DNA from: Leptobrachium leishanense
Lineage: Eukaryota > Chordata > Amphibia > Anura > Megophryidae
Reading direction: 5' to 3'
Length of the DNA: 64,000 nucleotides
Assembly (NCBI GenBank): GCA_009667805.1
Contig: CM019067.1
Coordinates: 71,628,997-71,692,996, forward strand
Shown here piece by piece: positions 35,085-47,345 of this stretch. A program made the translations under genes and the position numbers. Position 1 is the stretch's first letter. Every line of letters begins with the position of its first letter. The notes under the pieces were generated by a model. It made no database searches and was not told where the DNA came from. It saw only the letters and a program-made list of their open reading frames with translations.

Positions 35085-35515
35085 TGTCATGCCCCATGGC
35101 TGCCACCATCCTGAAACCCCCCTGGTGGTACAATCCATGTACTGTCCCTGTAACCTGAATCCAGCAATCAGCATCCAGCAATGTAAGAGTTAAACACCAA
35201 TACATCTGTGACTCACAAAATAAAGGGCTCTGCCCCACACTCACACATTGCTGGTTCATTACAGTTTATATGCTCTAAGAGTGAACACGCTACCTGATAT
35301 TGCTGCTCAGTATTCCTGTTCCTGATTCCCCATTTCTGGCTCCTGCAACTACAACCATCATTCCCATCATCCCTCTGCAATCAACCTGGTTAGTCACCAT
35401 CTCCATCCACCCTCCTCTACCCATATCCACCTGTTTATCTGTGCAGACCACTGTACGCTGGGCTCCTACTCCCCTCAACCCCAGTGCCACCCTGGTACCA
35501 TCCCTAACCCTAACA
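35085..35515 (+). repeat. 5' LTR of nested element
   Basis: 431 bp with TG...CA ends. A polyadenylation signal AATAAA is at 35219-35224, in cacaaaataaagggctctgc. It is very similar to the 3' LTR, differing by a few substitutions and a 7-bp indel (ccagcaatcagcatccagc versus ccagcatccagc). Confidence 0.9.
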
Positions 35516-35517
35516 GA

Positions 35518-36240
35518 ATGAACCAGCCAAATACAAATGAGCCCGCAGTGCTGCATCTTATGATGGACCTGCTAAAGGTTTCAACAACCTGGCTGATTTT
35601 CTGGTTAAGTTGCTGCAAGGCAATTGGGGCACATCGTCTAAGGAGTGTGTTCCTCCATCAAGCAAGCAAGCAAGCACAGAGACCACCTGTCTCCAGAAGA
35701 ACGTACCCGAAGACAGACTGCCAATCTGTGCCTATACTGCGGGGCAGGATCCCACTGGATATCCAATTGCCCATTAAAATCTTCCAGACCTGCAGTTGAC
35801 AAACAAGCACCTGGACCCCGGTCTGCTGCAACTCCCAAACACGCTCAGGTGCGTAGACCTCTGAAGCAGCCTCAGGCCTTCTAGGCCTGTTACAGCCACT
35901 GTGTCTACGCCTGCTCCAGAAAGACCTGCTGTACGAGTGAGTACACCTAAGCCTGCATCTAGAAAACCCCCTACACCCAAACCTGCACCCAGAAAAACTC
36001 CTGCACCTAAACCTGTCCCCAGACGAACTGTGTCCGCTGTATCCAGAAATGTGACATCTTTGGAGGTCAGTTTATGACTTTGGAGGTCAGAGTATGAGAA
36101 CCCTGTAATGCCTATGGAGACTGAGTGCACTGTGCCCATAGAACCAGAACCTGTCCTTCCTATGGATCTGGAGACCACCGTACCTGTGGAGACAGATCTA
36201 CCAACCCCTATGGAGATCATGTCCATGCCATTTCAACTAT
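35518..36240 (+). pseudogene. gag-like region with zinc knuckle (broken)
   Basis: A frame at 35645-35884 contains [15 protein letters not shown], which fits the retroviral/gypsy zinc knuckle CX2CX4HX4C. After a frame break, 35883-36075 reads a Pro/Lys/Arg-rich repeat (units like PKPAPRKTPAPKP), and after another break a Pro/Met/Glu-rich segment follows to about 36240. The frame changes at least twice, so this gag is decayed. It acts in particle formation and RNA packaging in intact relatives. Confidence 0.75.
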
Positions 36241-37123
36241 GACACAGATCCCTTTCAAGCAGTTTATGAAGGCCAGGCTGAAGAAAGCCCAGAAGATCAA
36301 GAGCTCCCTAATGGCGATTACAACTCCCATCACTCCCAGCCAGCACGATCCACCACTGTCTTCCTGTGCTTCCTCCCTGTCTGAATGTGACCCAGAGGAC
36401 ATCGCTGTCTCTGAGGAGAACCCACCGAGACAGACAGCCCGGCGCTCAAAAGGATCCCCAGGTCAACACAAGGGGTCTGCTACTTCCATCAAGGGGTGGC
36501 ATAATGTCTGCTCCTCATCCAGCGATGAGCTTGATCTGGAGTGGGATTCTGGTGAGGAGGATGAAGAGGACAGTGAATCCCATCTTATCCTCTTTTCCTC
36601 CTTCAGTGACGAATGGGAATCAAGAGGATCAGAGGAGACACCTACTCCGATGCCATCTTCTTATGTGGGCACAAGGTTTCATGGTGACTCTGCCTCCTAT
36701 CTCTCTCCCTCTGTCGCCAAAGCCAGACGTTCCAAGGACACTCCTGTTTGTCCAGACCCCTTACCTGAGGATCTAGCTCCCTATATGGTGCAGGGAATCT
36801 ATGCTGTACCCACCTTGGTGCCATCCGGTTTCATGGGCACTCTCCTTCCTGAGGTATCTGCTGTCCAGAAGAAAACCAAAACCAAGGCACGAAGACGTCA
36901 GAGAAGGGCCCGTGCCCAAGCCAGCACCACCACTCCTGACCACCGTTCTGCCCTCCAGTGGTGCGACGAATACTGGTCCCAGCACCTACTAGAGTGGACA
37001 GTCCTGCTACCCATCCATGGTCACTCGGAGCATGACCTTGAAGGGGGAGGTATTGTTATGCCCCATGGCTGCCACCATCCTGAAATTCCCCCTGGTGGTA
37101 CAATCCATGTACTGTCCCTGTAA
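36240..37123 (+). pseudogene. gag-like C-terminal ORF of nested element
   Basis: The open frame (stop-free from 36125, 332 codons) carries MTQIPFKQFMKARLKKAQKI, then Ser/Asp/Glu-rich acidic stretches (around DELDLEWDSGEEDEEDSES), then a basic cluster (KKTKTKARRRQRRARAQ) and runs into the 3' LTR before stopping. I recognise no enzyme motif. Its place and composition suggest a gag tail. It is the longest intact frame in the element; a host-domesticated role is possible but unsupported. Confidence 0.5.
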
Positions 37124-37478
37124 CCTGAATCCAGCATCCAGCAATGTAAGAGTTAAACACCAATACACCTGTGACTCACAAAATAAAGGGCTCTGCCCCA
37201 CACTCACACATTGCTGGTTCATTACAGCTCATACGCTCGAAGTGTGAACGCGCTACCTGATATTGCTGCTCAGTATTTCCGTTCCTGATTCTTCATTTCT
37301 GGCTTCTGCAACTACAACCATCATTCCCATCATCCCTCTGCAATCAACCTGGTTAGTCACCATCTCCATCCACCCTCCTCTACCCATATCCACCTGTTTA
37401 TCTGTGCAGACCACTGCACGCTGGACTCCTACTCCCCTCACCCCCGGTGCCACCCTGGTACCATCCCTAACCCTGACA
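37054..37478 (+). repeat. 3' LTR of nested element
   Basis: 425 bp, same ends and AATAAA as the 5' LTR, preceded by a polypurine tract at 37041-37050. Confidence 0.9.
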
Positions 37479-37769
37479 ACCGGTTAGTCAGGGTATATTG
37501 TGCTACCATATTCAGCTGGTTGCTTGACTGTGGCATCCCACCTATTTCCTGTGTCTTCTAAACATTACTACTGATCATAACCCCAGCCGTTATTAAGGAC
37601 CGGATAGTCAGAGTGTATTGTGCTACCATACTCAGCTGATCGTTTATCTGTGGTACTCCACCTATTACCTGTGTATCCTATTATTCTTACTGACCATATC
37701 CCGGCTGTTATAAAGAGAATGTGTTGGCTTGTTGTCTGCGAGCAGGGTTGCCCGATCCTGACAGTATCT

Positions 37770-38158
37770 TTTCTGTAATAGAAGTGTATCTGTGCTTTAA
37801 CCTTTGTTAAATTATGCAACAAATGCAATCTGCATATTAAAAATAATTCAAAATTGTATAGTATCCTAGAGTGGCATCACTGGCAATCACAGTCATAGAT
37901 TAAATTTTTTTTAATGTGCTACTGAACATTTCTAATTTTTATTTTACACAAGGCAAGCACCTTGTTACTTCAGAACACGGGGGAATTGTTTATTTCTTAA
38001 GGAGACACAAATGTAATTCAATTTTTATTTAACCAATAAAATGTGGTTAAAAAATGCAGTATGAAAATAAAATACCACATTACATGTAATAAGTCAAAGT
38101 ATAACTGGTTGTAACCTAAACTGTGTCCGAGAGGTCAATTTAGCCATGTTTTATGGGA
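37770..38158. other. Unrecognised DNA
   Basis: AT-rich; no feature recognised. Confidence 0.35.
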
Positions 38159-38159
38159 G

Positions 38160-38295
38160 CTAAGCACTCTAGGCAGCTGCGATGTTGTTGACAACAAATG
38201 CCAGAAATTGTTGGACGTAATAGATGGTGGGACCACCATGGGAGTTGTAGTTCAAGAACATCGGAGGGGAGCCAGAAATTGACATCCCTGCTCTA
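38160..38295. mobile_element. Degenerate short hAT-type MITE
   Basis: Contains ccatgggagttgtagttcaa and gacatccctgctctagc, resembling the ends of 29098-29231. Borders unclear. Confidence 0.35.
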
Positions 38296-38599
38296 GCATC
38301 ACCCTATGCACATGTCTGTGGTTAAAAAAACTGTAGCAAACTCTTTTGATCTTTATTTGTTATATAAAACTTTTTCTTAATTTTAAAGCAAGTTTGTGTT
38401 GTCTTGGGTTCAGTCACTAACAAAGGACTTGTTCAAAATGGCTTCTCGAAAAGGAGTACGGATATTCTGGTGTAACAAAAATATTGTTATTTGCAAACCC
38501 CAGCTGGATAATAAGAAAACAAGCAAAACAAATAAAAATATGCTGTCTGTGTTAAAAAGAAAACATATAATCCCAACTCCCCATATGTCTTCAATGATA

Positions 38600-38735
38600 A
38601 TCTAGAGTGTAAATTCCCACAGGAATAGGGCCCTCGATTCTTCTACTGTCTATTGGTGAAATATTGACTTGCTTTTTTGGTGTATTGTAGCATTGCGGAA
38701 TGTGTTGGCGCTTAATAAATAATAATAATTATTGG
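38600..38735 (+). mobile_element. L2-like LINE 3' tail
   Basis: The stretch tctagagtgtaaattcccac ... aatgtgttggcgcttaataa followed by (ATA)n is the common L2-type end; compare 51.34-51.49 kb. Confidence 0.6.
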
Positions 38736-38739
38736 GTCC

Positions 38740-40605
38740 TAATTAAAAGAAAAGGAAATGGGGATTATATCTGTATTTAACCTTTTATAGTCATTGTATC
38801 CTTACATTCATGAGGAGACTCAGTTTATTCAGACACTACACTACTAGAGTTCATAGAATACAAGATTTCAATCAACTGTACTTTGTAAAAAGCATTTCTT
38901 GGACTTTGACTTTGGGTATTATGTGTCATAATTTTTATCAGTTCCCTAACTCAGTATGCTATTCTTTACACATAATGCATTTCTGATAATAAGGTTCTGA
39001 GTGACGCTTGTTCAAAGTGAAGATGTTCTGCGTAGGGGGTTCTCTCCCAATAATCAAGCCTTGATTGTGGAACGTTATCCTGTGATGAGACTCTTTGTCT
39101 GACTCTCTTCTTGCGACACACTGCTGTGCAGGCCAATGACTTTCTCCATAAGAAAACATTTGAGGACATCAAAATGTTAAATTGAAACACCGCGAAGACT
39201 TTAACTGTTTGTTCTAGTGTGCACGGAGTCACAAGAAAGAAAAGAGATATACTGTGGGCAGTAATGCCGTTTTGTGTAAGAAATGTTTCAAGAAGAAAGC
39301 GAAGCACATTTCAATTCATTAGCATCCTCAGAGCCTGAATACCTCTCGCTGGTCATGCAAAACCAGCGGAAATGTGGACATAGGACCAATCTAGGAGAAT
39401 GTGGAGATTTCCTTAACAGAATGGGTGAAAATAAACTCTATAGCACTGTCTAACAAACAATAGTGTTGGCCAAATATCGTCTCAAAGTTGTTGTTTTGTT
39501 TTAAAGTATTATTTAAAGAAAGGGGCTCAAACGCAGTTTTCATAAAACTAGCCTTTTTATCTTGATAATAACAGAAAGGCACACATTAGCAATTCACACT
39601 AATTAGCATATCAATATATTCTGGTGTTTTGCGAATTTAGGTTCGGGTAATATCCTTGATATTACTATATTTCACCATTGTCTCTTACCAAAGCACCAGG
39701 TAGTCACCAGATGGAGATCTTGTCTGTCAAGAAGATGACAGAACCATACACTTGCTGAAGTTGCTCAAGAATGGCATCCACTGCCCACAAAAGGCTTTTA
39801 GGCCCCCATCCACACCTTTTGGATTTTTCTTATTTGTTTCTTCTTTATAAAGAACATGAAAATTGACAGTTTGTAAGCAGTAAAGGTAACACGTGTGCAC
39901 TCCCTATAGTAACAGCTACACATGCCTATCATGGATGTGCCATATCATCTGGATAAGGAAGGTGTCCCTACCTCTTGTGGAATCGTAGTAGTGTCCAAGC
40001 CAGAGTCAGAGATACAGATTTAACATTATCGTCCTTTAAGAGATCTGGTGGTCATTTGTACTCAACTGGTGACTCAAGGGGATCCTCACCAGTATCACCA
40101 AAACTGTTGCATGAGCACCTAAGAACCATCAAGTTACATATTAGTAGAAAAAAAAGAATAGAGAAGGAGCACAAAGTGTACAAAATACATTTATTTAAAG
40201 CTGGATATGAGGAGGGGGATGAGGAAACATTTCAACCAGAAAGCATAGTACTTGTCTCTTTTTCACCATGGAGATGACATCTGTTACCCTCTATAAGGAT
40301 CAGCTGTAATAAGCAACAGCTAAAGAATTTGTCATATGGCCATACAGCATAAAATGGAGATCCACTATAGACTCAAACTATGAGCTCAATTGAAAAATAT
40401 ATGCTGTTTTTTAAAAAAAATATTGGTTGCTTATGGCTGATATTATTTCAAAATATTGGCTGATTCATTTGAGAAAAGTTAGCTGGAGCTACTATTCAGA
40501 AAATGCTGCTGGTCCAAAAAAAAGTAAAAGTAAAAGACCGAAAAAGCTTTTTTTTGACCAGCATCATAAAGATTTGTGCCTTTAAACATGAGATTTAGAA
40601 AAATT
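38740..40605. other. Unrecognised DNA
   Basis: Only short frames (up to 113 residues on the minus strand), none recognised. Confidence 0.35.
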
Positions 40606-40611
40606 CACTGC

Positions 40612-41276
40612 TTAACCTCTTGGCTGTGGAGGACACACTCAGTGCGTCGTCAAGATTGCTTCAAGTGTGCGGAAGACCCACTGACCACATTCTCTCTTCG
40701 CAGCCTTGATCAGCTGATATTTTGGCTGACCACGGTGTTCTCTTGGTGATGTCAGCCCTTCCTAAAGGACCTCCCCCGCCCACTGACATCATTGCGCATG
40801 GGTGTGATGACATCAGAAAGGGACTGCCCGGTCCCCCTGGCTGGGCAGGAAAATCCCTATGAATTTTTTTTAAAAATTATTTATTTTTTGTTCCAAAACA
40901 ATGGCATTGTCTATTTGTCACGTATAAAATAAGCAATACCACTGCAATTACTCACTTTCTCATTTCTCACGCTGTTGACAAGGTCAGCGTTTTATTCATT
41001 GTTATATTATTCATAAAACACAAATGATTGAAATCTGAATGGAAATTTAATTAATTTTTTTCTATTTTTTGTTATAGCATTTCGGCAGGACATGACATAT
41101 ACATATAATAATGATATATTTTGAATCTGCCGAGTCTGTTGCAAGTAAAGATATATAATCTGTCTGGGTTCTACAATAAAACATGACTTCAAATCGCGTT
41201 TAAACATGATTAACACAAAACGGACATAATGAGCTCAGCACACGGGTGTGAAATGGCTCCGTAATGAAGGGGTTAA
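40612..41276. mobile_element. TTAA-flanked MITE, 657 bp
   Basis: The element is 40616-41272 with TTAA at both flanks. Ends cctcttggctgtggagg and the complement of atgaagggg are diverged members of the 7.7/27.1 kb family. It has one remaining hairpin, ctgacatcattgcgca...tgtgatgacatcag (about 40782-40815), and the AT-rich right half shared with 27056-28294. No coding capacity. Confidence 0.75.
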
Positions 41277-41849
41277 AAAGTCTCAGTCTCAGTCTAATTC
41301 CCTCTATTTTCCTGCCTTAAAATTAATTTATCAACATGTATTAGCGTTTGAATTTTTTTCAGAATTCAGCATATCAATAAATTTGAATTGAATCGATTGT
41401 AGCTGTATTCGCTTTGAAATGTATAGACGTGAGACAGTTGTTGATATTCGATCCAATTTTTTTAAGTGCGAATCGAAATGCCTGTAAACCCACATTTGAA
41501 TCTCACAGACTGAAGAATACCCAAAAAACCTTTGTAAAAGGTCCAGATATCGGCCATATACAGTGGCAAGAAAAAGTATGTGAACCCTTTGGGATTACGT
41601 GGAGTTTTGCATGAATTGGTCATAAAATGTGCTCTGATCTTCATCTAAGTCACAACAATTTGAAAAACACAGTCTGCTTAAAATAATACAATACAAACAT
41701 TATATGTTTTCATGTGTTTATTGAACATAACATGTAAACATTCACAGTGCAGGGTGGAAAAAGTATGTGAACCCCTAGCCTAATGACTTCTCCAAGAGCT
41801 AATTGGAGCCAGGAGTGAGCCGACCTTGAGTCCAATCAGTGTGATATTA

Positions 41850-42964
<1,115 letters not shown>

Positions 42965-43044
42965 GTCCAAAGGTTCACATACTTTTTCCACCCTGTACTG
43001 TGAATGTTTACATGTTCTGTTCAATAAAAACATGGAAACATATA

Positions 43045-43235
43045 CAGGGTTATTCAGAGAGTGTGAAAAGCAGGAGAATGACTGGAGAATAACTGGAGAA
43101 TGAAAAATTCTAGGTCAAAATAGCCAAACCAGAAAAATTCTCCCTTTCATCTCACTTTCCAAATCGGCTATTTTGACCTAGAATTTTTCATTCTCCAGTC
43201 ATTCTCCTGCTTTTCACGTTCTCTGAATAACCCTG
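43045..43235. mobile_element. 191-bp palindromic MITE inside the Tc1 repeat
   Basis: Ends cagggttattcagagagtg / gttctctgaataaccctg, with inner arms aattctaggtcaaaatagcc. The 3-bp duplication ata is at 43042-43044 and 43236-43238. The uninterrupted sequence (acatataatg in this orientation) is seen in the opposite repeat of the same Tc1 and in the copy near 60.77 kb, so boundaries are certain. Confidence 0.95.
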
Positions 43236-43423
43236 ATAATGTTTGTGTTGTATTATTTTAAGCAGACTGTGTTTTTCAAATTGTTGTGACTTAGATGAAG
43301 ATCAGAGCACATTTTATGACCAATTCATGCAAAACTCCACGTAATCCCAAAGGGTTCACATACTTTTCTTGCCACTGTATGAGTGGAAACAACCTTTAAT
43401 TCTACATAGCATAATAATACTTT

Positions 43424-44349
43424 CAGGGTTATTCAAAGAGCTCCGAATGGCTGCCGAAAGGGAACCGAATGCTGAAAATCAGCGTTCGGTTACCTTTCTT
43501 GGCCATTCGGCTATCCAGAGAGCAGGCAGTTCGCCAAAACTTGGCGAATTGCCTGCACACACGGTGCCTGTTCGGTGCCTGTGCGAGGGCAGTGAAATCC
43601 CCATAGAGAAGCACTGCTTCGGCTATTCAGAGAACAAAAACCAGCAGTGAAAGGTTCCCTAAATGCCCTGTCATTCAGTGATTTAATTCGGCAGGCTTAT
43701 TCAGGCGAATCCCATAGGCTTTCTTCAATGTTAAAAATATTACCGTTTTAATTCAATATCTAATAAACCGTTCATTGTAATATTCTGCCGTACAGAGTCT
43801 CTTTATTTATAGATCTTGTAGGATATTTTAAGCAAATGTCAGGATTTTTTTTTTAACAAAAATGTCCGATTATTTTAAAAACAAATTCTAACTGTACTTA
43901 TTTTTTCTGTAACAGCCCTTTTTATTATCATTCCCTGGACCTCATATGTAAATTTCAGACATTTTCGCTCAGTAGTTTCTTTGCAAACAGCGTTTCACTT
44001 TTCAAACATTCAAGCAAACTGTTTTTCTAATTTATTCACTGCCTTCTTCTGCAGTGTCGGCTTTTTCCGGCCGCTGCGCTGTGTGTGATCGGCTCCTGCT
44101 CGGGTTTTTCCGGCGTTTTCGGCGGGTTAATCCAGATGTTTTTGTGGGTTTCGGCATGCATTCGCCCTCGTTTTGCGGTGAGTTTTCGGCGAGTTTGAGG
44201 CAACTTTTCCCTGCATTTCGGCGGCCCGGTGATGCTTGCTGAATACACCGCAGAGTTGCCGAAATCGGATCGCCAAATCGAACCGAATTGAAGAGAACGA
44301 AAAGTCACCGAACGTGCGGTGGCATTTCGATTCTCTTTGAATAACCCTA
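43424..44349. mobile_element. Long MITE, gggttattcaaagag family
   Basis: Ends cagggttattcaaagagctc / attctctttgaataaccct. The termini match those of the 170-190-bp MITEs, but the 926-bp interior is different and includes ttggcgaattgcctgcac, gaatcccataggctttc and ttcggcgagtttgaggc. Related interiors occur at 5.35, 14.0, 22.4 and 47.3 kb. The target duplication is not intact. No transposase. Confidence 0.7.
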
Positions 44350-44351
44350 AA

Positions 44352-46930
44352 TGATGTGATTTGAAAATGTGATGTACTTTTTTCCTCTTTAGATAAAATC
44401 AGGCTGATAGAGTTGTACATTGACATCTGAATATTGGCTAAAAGGATACAAAGTTTTTGTTCATATATCCCCACTGGATGCTGCACTGGAGTGTAGTTTA
44501 TGTTGTATAATTCATTTGGTGCTGTGGGGTACAGACAATTTTTAATGTGATGTCAGAGATGGGTGTCAGAGATTAGTGTTAAAATTTTTGATGCTGATTC
44601 TTTTCAAAAACGTTTCACCAGCAACGACTACAAGACCTATCAGCCTCAGCCAAGGTCTTCAGTAAAAAGTCATGAGTTCATCTTGCAAGAAGATCCACTA
44701 CCAGCAAGTATCTCCATTGAGATGAGAGAAGAGCCCTGAGGCTGTGTTCAGACAGCGTTCCTTGCTAAAACACCCTGCTACATTAGAATTCCGTGGGAAA
44801 ACGCCTCTGGATTAATAGTTGCCATTTAAAGGATGTGCTAAGAAGTGTGAAAAGAAGGGGAATTACAATAGTTTATTGCAGGTTAAGATGCACTTAGACT
44901 AAAGGAAAACATTTAATTTGTCAATAAAAACAATTAACTTGAGGCATACCGGAGGTTAGGGAATCAGAGCGGGTCCGTGAAATATCATAGTTGGATTGAA
45001 GTAAATGAATGAAAAGCTGCAAGTGCTAATGGAGAGATTTGCCCACATTAATTTAAAGACGATAACATGTTTATTTTTTGCGGAACATTTCATGTCTGTG
45101 GAAGAAAGACACGAAAAGAGCATTAGGCAAAATGTGCCAACTATTAAAAGCCCCATCTTTAATTTAAGAATGTGTTAAAATAATACAACTACAAAGTGGT
45201 AACGTTTAATCCTGAGTTTTTATTCACCAGAGACATCAAAGAATAAAATGCTACTAATATTTTTTTTTTATATCGACATTCATCACCTTTTGTTCTCTGA
45301 CACTGATGATCAAGCCCCTAAAGGGATCTAGCCAAGCTCATTTTTGGAAAACCACCTAAAGATTTCTCTCCAGTATGATTACTATCGAACTGAACCCAAA
45401 GGTTTTGTTCTTAAGGTATGAAAGGAAATTAATGATAGTTTCAGAAATGGACCTCTACTTTTGTTGAGCACATCATACCAAGTGCTGGAAGTGGCTGTTG
45501 TTTTCTGTTAGGCACATGCCGACCTGTCAAGCTAATGCTTCTCAATCTTGCATTATCAATGTTTTGGATCTCATTCCTAATGTTATTTAATGAGTAGCCA
45601 TTCATGCAGGGCTTGTTATGGAACAATCGTTCCTTCAGATGGACACATCAAAAGAAGTGTGGGCAGGTAAAATCTGGAGAAGGGAGTAGCTACAGATTCT
45701 TGGAAATGACACAATCCACAAATTAATATGGGTAATCCCCTATTACCCAAAGAGTAAGCCATTGTTTTGGCTGTGCTTCCACCAATCAGCCACTGCCAGC
45801 ACAAGCTGTGATGTGCTCAACATAAGAGGGGGTAAGCTTCCTGAAACTCTCACTAATTTCCTTTCATGTGTTAACGATCTTCATGAAAATTTTTGGTTAG
45901 CATCTTCATGAGTCACTCAGGATTATTATTGACACCATTGTTTTTGTTTTGTTTTTTAATTTAAATTTATGCCTCTAATTCCTTTTAATATTATTTTCTC
46001 CTCTGTATATATTAGATGTATTTATCCCAAATCTGGTGACATTGCTGGTTAGGCTTGTTCTGGGAATCTATTCTGTTGTCATGAGTTTTATTTCTTGTGC
46101 TCAGCTACTGGATCTTCTGGGGTAACAGAGAAACGTATAGGACTATAGAATAGTAGAATATGCTTTAACTACACTAGCTAAGTTCAGGGCATTTCTTCAC
46201 GTGTTTGAGCACTTGATCATAGGCAGTTTTGTTTGTCCTTCTGCCAGGTTGCCTGTCATGTTTACCAAGGTGACATGTCGTCTTATTGTCAGGATGTATT
46301 ACAACTAATGTATTGATCACTGGCATGCCCCCACCTTGGCCTAATTCTTTTTTCCGCCTCCTTTCCTAATGGCATGTATATAGATAGAAAACAAAAGCTC
46401 TGTGTCTAGAAATTCATAATTCCTAAAAAGAGGCGTATTTTGCTTTCTGTGGCTATTGTATATACCTCTGTTTTATATAATTAACTACACTGCTATTAAT
46501 TCTCCAGGTGTTGTTTACACAATAAACATATGTGCATATTGTTATCCATCGGGACATATGGCACATTAATCATGCCTGTGGTTGTCCATGGCACCACGAC
46601 TATATGACTATTAAGGCAAACAACAGAACAGGATCAAATGATTCTATAACCAGATACAGATATTATCCTAAAAAATACACAAACCGCAGATAAATCCCAT
46701 GGGTCTTTGATTACTTTTATCATTTGTTCCCCGGTGCTTTGGGATACAAAACATGCGTACACATGTCAGTTGGAACAAGCGGTTTGTAAGCACAATACAT
46801 TGTCGACTTCTTTTCCTACACTAGCATTATGAGACTCCATATGTATACATCCACCAGCAGAAGCAATGGCCTATATTAATATATTTCCACTAGACCTAAA
46901 ATAAAGATGTATCTGCTCATGAGACTTCTT
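44352..46930. other. Unrecognised DNA
   Basis: About 2.6 kb without recognised element ends or coding similarity; frames are short. Confidence 0.35.
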
Positions 46931-46931
46931 T

Positions 46932-47345
46932 TAAAGGTTATTCGTTAAGCAACAGTGTTTTTTCGAAGTTCACCGTAGTGGCAAAGGATGTTAAAAATTG
47001 CAGTTGTTGGGACTACGGTGAACTACGGTAATCTGAAGAATCAAAATTCAGCGACAGCGGGAGAAGTTGCACCAAACGGCGAACAATACTGACCAACGGT
47101 ACCACCATGATTCTTTCATAGAAGGTTTCAACTGCAGCTACTCTCTATAACAAGGTAGAATATATTTTTAAAGTGGTGATTTTCATTGAACCTCTACTGA
47201 AACAACAGCATGAACAATAATAAAAACAATGCTGGACAACTTCAACTGAAACATCGGTGAAAACTAGGCCACAGAACATCATCAAAAACTACAGGGGAAA
47301 CACCACTAAAAACTACGCTCAGAACTGTGCTGTACAACTTTGTCA
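46932..47345. mobile_element. Possible gggttattc-type MITE fragment
   Basis: It starts aaaggttattcgttaagca and has an inverted pair near gaagttcaccgtagt / actacggtgaacta. It directly precedes the better-defined element at 47346. Confidence 0.35.

Larger units (their letters stand above)
35085..37478 (+). mobile_element. LTR retrotransposon, gag-only, complete LTRs
   Basis: The 5' LTR is 35085-35515 and the 3' LTR 37054-37478. Both start tgt(c/t)atgccccatggctg and end in ccctaaccct(a/g)aca. The 5-bp duplication accgg is at 35080-35084 and 37479-37483. A purine tract aagggggaggtat precedes the 3' LTR. The 1.5-kb interior has gag-type sequence only; there is no protease, reverse transcriptase or integrase. 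No normal tRNA primer-binding site follows the 5' LTR: an ATG comes 2 bp after it. It must have depended on proteins from another element. Confidence 0.9.
34922..37740. repeat. 119-bp tandem repeat in the outer LTR
   Basis: Units start with taaacattactactgatcat at 34922, 35041 and 37559, with a partial fourth near 37679. The second unit is cut at 35084 by the nested element and resumes at 37484; the two pieces (44 + 75 bp) add up to exactly one period. Confidence 0.85.
34412..37763 (+). mobile_element. Solo LTR (outer), split by a younger element
   Basis: Starts tgtcacggtggcccata and ends cccgatcctgaca, with the 5-bp duplication gtatc at 34407-34411 and 37764-37768. Removing the nested element (2394 bp plus one target copy) leaves about 950 bp. 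It contains a 119-bp tandem repeat (see separate entry). No internal coding region remains, as expected for a solo LTR of the Ty3/gypsy or a related type. Confidence 0.85.

Noticed and set aside
36125..37123. 332-residue frame as a host gene
   Set aside because: It lies between two LTRs with a target duplication and reads into the 3' LTR; a retrotransposon origin is simpler.
43236..43379. Right Tc1 repeat as a separate element
   Set aside because: It is the continuation of the Tc1 inverted repeat beyond the MITE.
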